From: an uncultured Pseudomonadota bacterium
Lineage (GTDB): Bacteria; Pseudomonadota; Gammaproteobacteria; Burkholderiales; SG8-39
Reading direction: 5' to 3'
Assembly (NCBI GenBank): GCA_903864555.1
Contig: CAIPGJ010000408.1
Coordinates: 1 to 5,546, forward strand
DNA length: 5,546 nucleotides
Positions 5,096-5,546 of this stretch are shown here, piece after piece (the first letter of the stretch is position 1; every line of letters starts with the position of its first letter). The position numbers and the translations under genes are program-made. Below the pieces are notes generated by a model. It worked only from the letters and a program-made list of their open reading frames with translations. It was not told the DNA's origin and searched no databases.

Positions 5096-5097
5096 TC

Positions 5098-5546
5098 ATG
5101 GAAGACGAACTGCTGCCGTTGTTTCCCCTGGGCACCGTGCTGTTTCCCGACGGCCGCCTGCCACTGCGCATCTTCGAGGCGCGCTACACCGACATGACGC
5201 GCGACTGCCTCAAACGCAAACGCCCATTCGGCGTCTGCCTGATCCACGAGGGCCAGGAGGTGGGTGCACCCGCGGTGCACGCCAACACAGGCTGCCTGGC
5301 CACCATCACCGACTGCGACATGGAGCAACTGGGCCTGCTCAACATCATGACGCGCGGCGGCCAGCGCTTCCGGGTCCTGCACACCGAAGTGAACCGACAG
5401 GGACTGATCCTGGGCCGCGTGAGCTTGCTGGCCGATGAAACCGTGCCTGCATTGCCCGATGACTACGCCGCCTGCGCCGGGCTGCTGCGCACCATCGTCA
5501 GGGAACATGGCGAATCGGTATTCGAAGCGCCGCACCGCTTCGACGA
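5098..5546 (+). CDS. LON substrate-binding domain protein (3' end outside window)
   Basis: The frame is open from the ATG at 5098 to the window end: 149 codons plus two bases. It begins MEDELLPLFPLGTVLFPDG and continues LPLRIFEARYTDM, the hallmark of the N-terminal substrate-recognition domain of Lon protease, with GVCLIHEGQEVG and GCLATITDC strands after it. Stand-alone proteins of this kind (about 190-220 residues, no ATPase or protease domain) are common in proteobacteria and lack an established function. Full-length Lon is less likely because its N-terminal domain usually has other flanking residues, but the missing 3' part prevents certainty. Three visible cysteines (in TDMTRDCL, GVCL and NTGCL) are not arranged as a clear metal site. 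It starts 70 bp after ubiX, behind a stem-loop, so it may be a separate transcription unit. Confidence 0.88.
   Translation, partial: MEDELLPLFPLGTVLFPDGRLPLRIFEARYTDMTRDCLKRKRPFGVCLIHEGQEVGAPAVHANTGCLATITDCDMEQLGLLNIMTRGGQRFRVLHTEVNRQGLILGRVSLLADETVPALPDDYAACAGLLRTIVREHGESVFEAPHRFD

Noticed and set aside
1..5546. Sigma-54 (-24/-12) promoter for a gene in this block
   Set aside because: I scanned the gaps for TGGCAC-N5-TTGC-like sites and found none with both GG and GC elements at the right spacing.
1..5546. tRNA, rRNA, insertion sequence, prophage or attachment-site remnants
   Set aside because: All sequence except short gaps (up to 131 bp) is accounted for by seven intact or edge-cut housekeeping genes and one PsiF-like gene. 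No transposase, cloverleaf or flanking target repeat was found.

Overview
This window is a conserved chromosomal housekeeping block from a high-GC proteobacterium. It is most probably a betaproteobacterium of the Rhodocyclales/Nitrosomonadales type. The placement rests on the gene order rpoN-hpf-ptsN-hprK-rapZ: gammaproteobacteria usually have npr and no hprK here, while hprK next to ptsN and rapZ is common in Betaproteobacteria. The protein flavour and strong G/C bias at third codon positions agree. The genus cannot be fixed from this stretch. All genes are on the + strand and the region is densely coded; the longest gap is 131 bp.

Layout: positions 1-1054 hold the 3' part of rpoN (sigma-54), cut by the window edge. 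Then come hpf (1110-1442, short ribosome hibernation factor), ptsN (1574-2059, EIIA-Ntr), hprK (2028-2960, HPr kinase/phosphorylase, overlapping ptsN by 32 nt), a three-repeat PsiF-family exported protein (3029-3457), rapZ (3514-4386), ubiX (4383-5027, ATGA overlap with rapZ), and the first 149 codons of a stand-alone LON substrate-binding domain protein (5098 to the window end).

The first part joins sigma-54 transcription, ribosome hibernation and the regulatory (non-sugar) phosphotransferase branch. PtsN is a phosphate-accepting output protein, HprK would phosphorylate or dephosphorylate a serine on HPr/NPr, and RapZ links amino-sugar supply to regulation in enterics. HPr/NPr and enzyme I are not in the window. 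The second part (ubiX and the LON-domain gene) has no obvious functional link to this circuit.

I see no new multi-gene system. The less ordinary points are: the PsiF-like gene between hprK and rapZ, with a near-exact 129-bp internal duplication; a C9 tract before it; a 14-bp-stem hairpin filling most of the rapZ leader, which lacks a Shine-Dalgarno; and stem-loops without T-runs just after hpf, psiF and ubiX. A small inverted repeat abutting the hpf ribosome binding site and a RapZ C-terminus without the enteric basic RNA-binding cluster also deserve a look.
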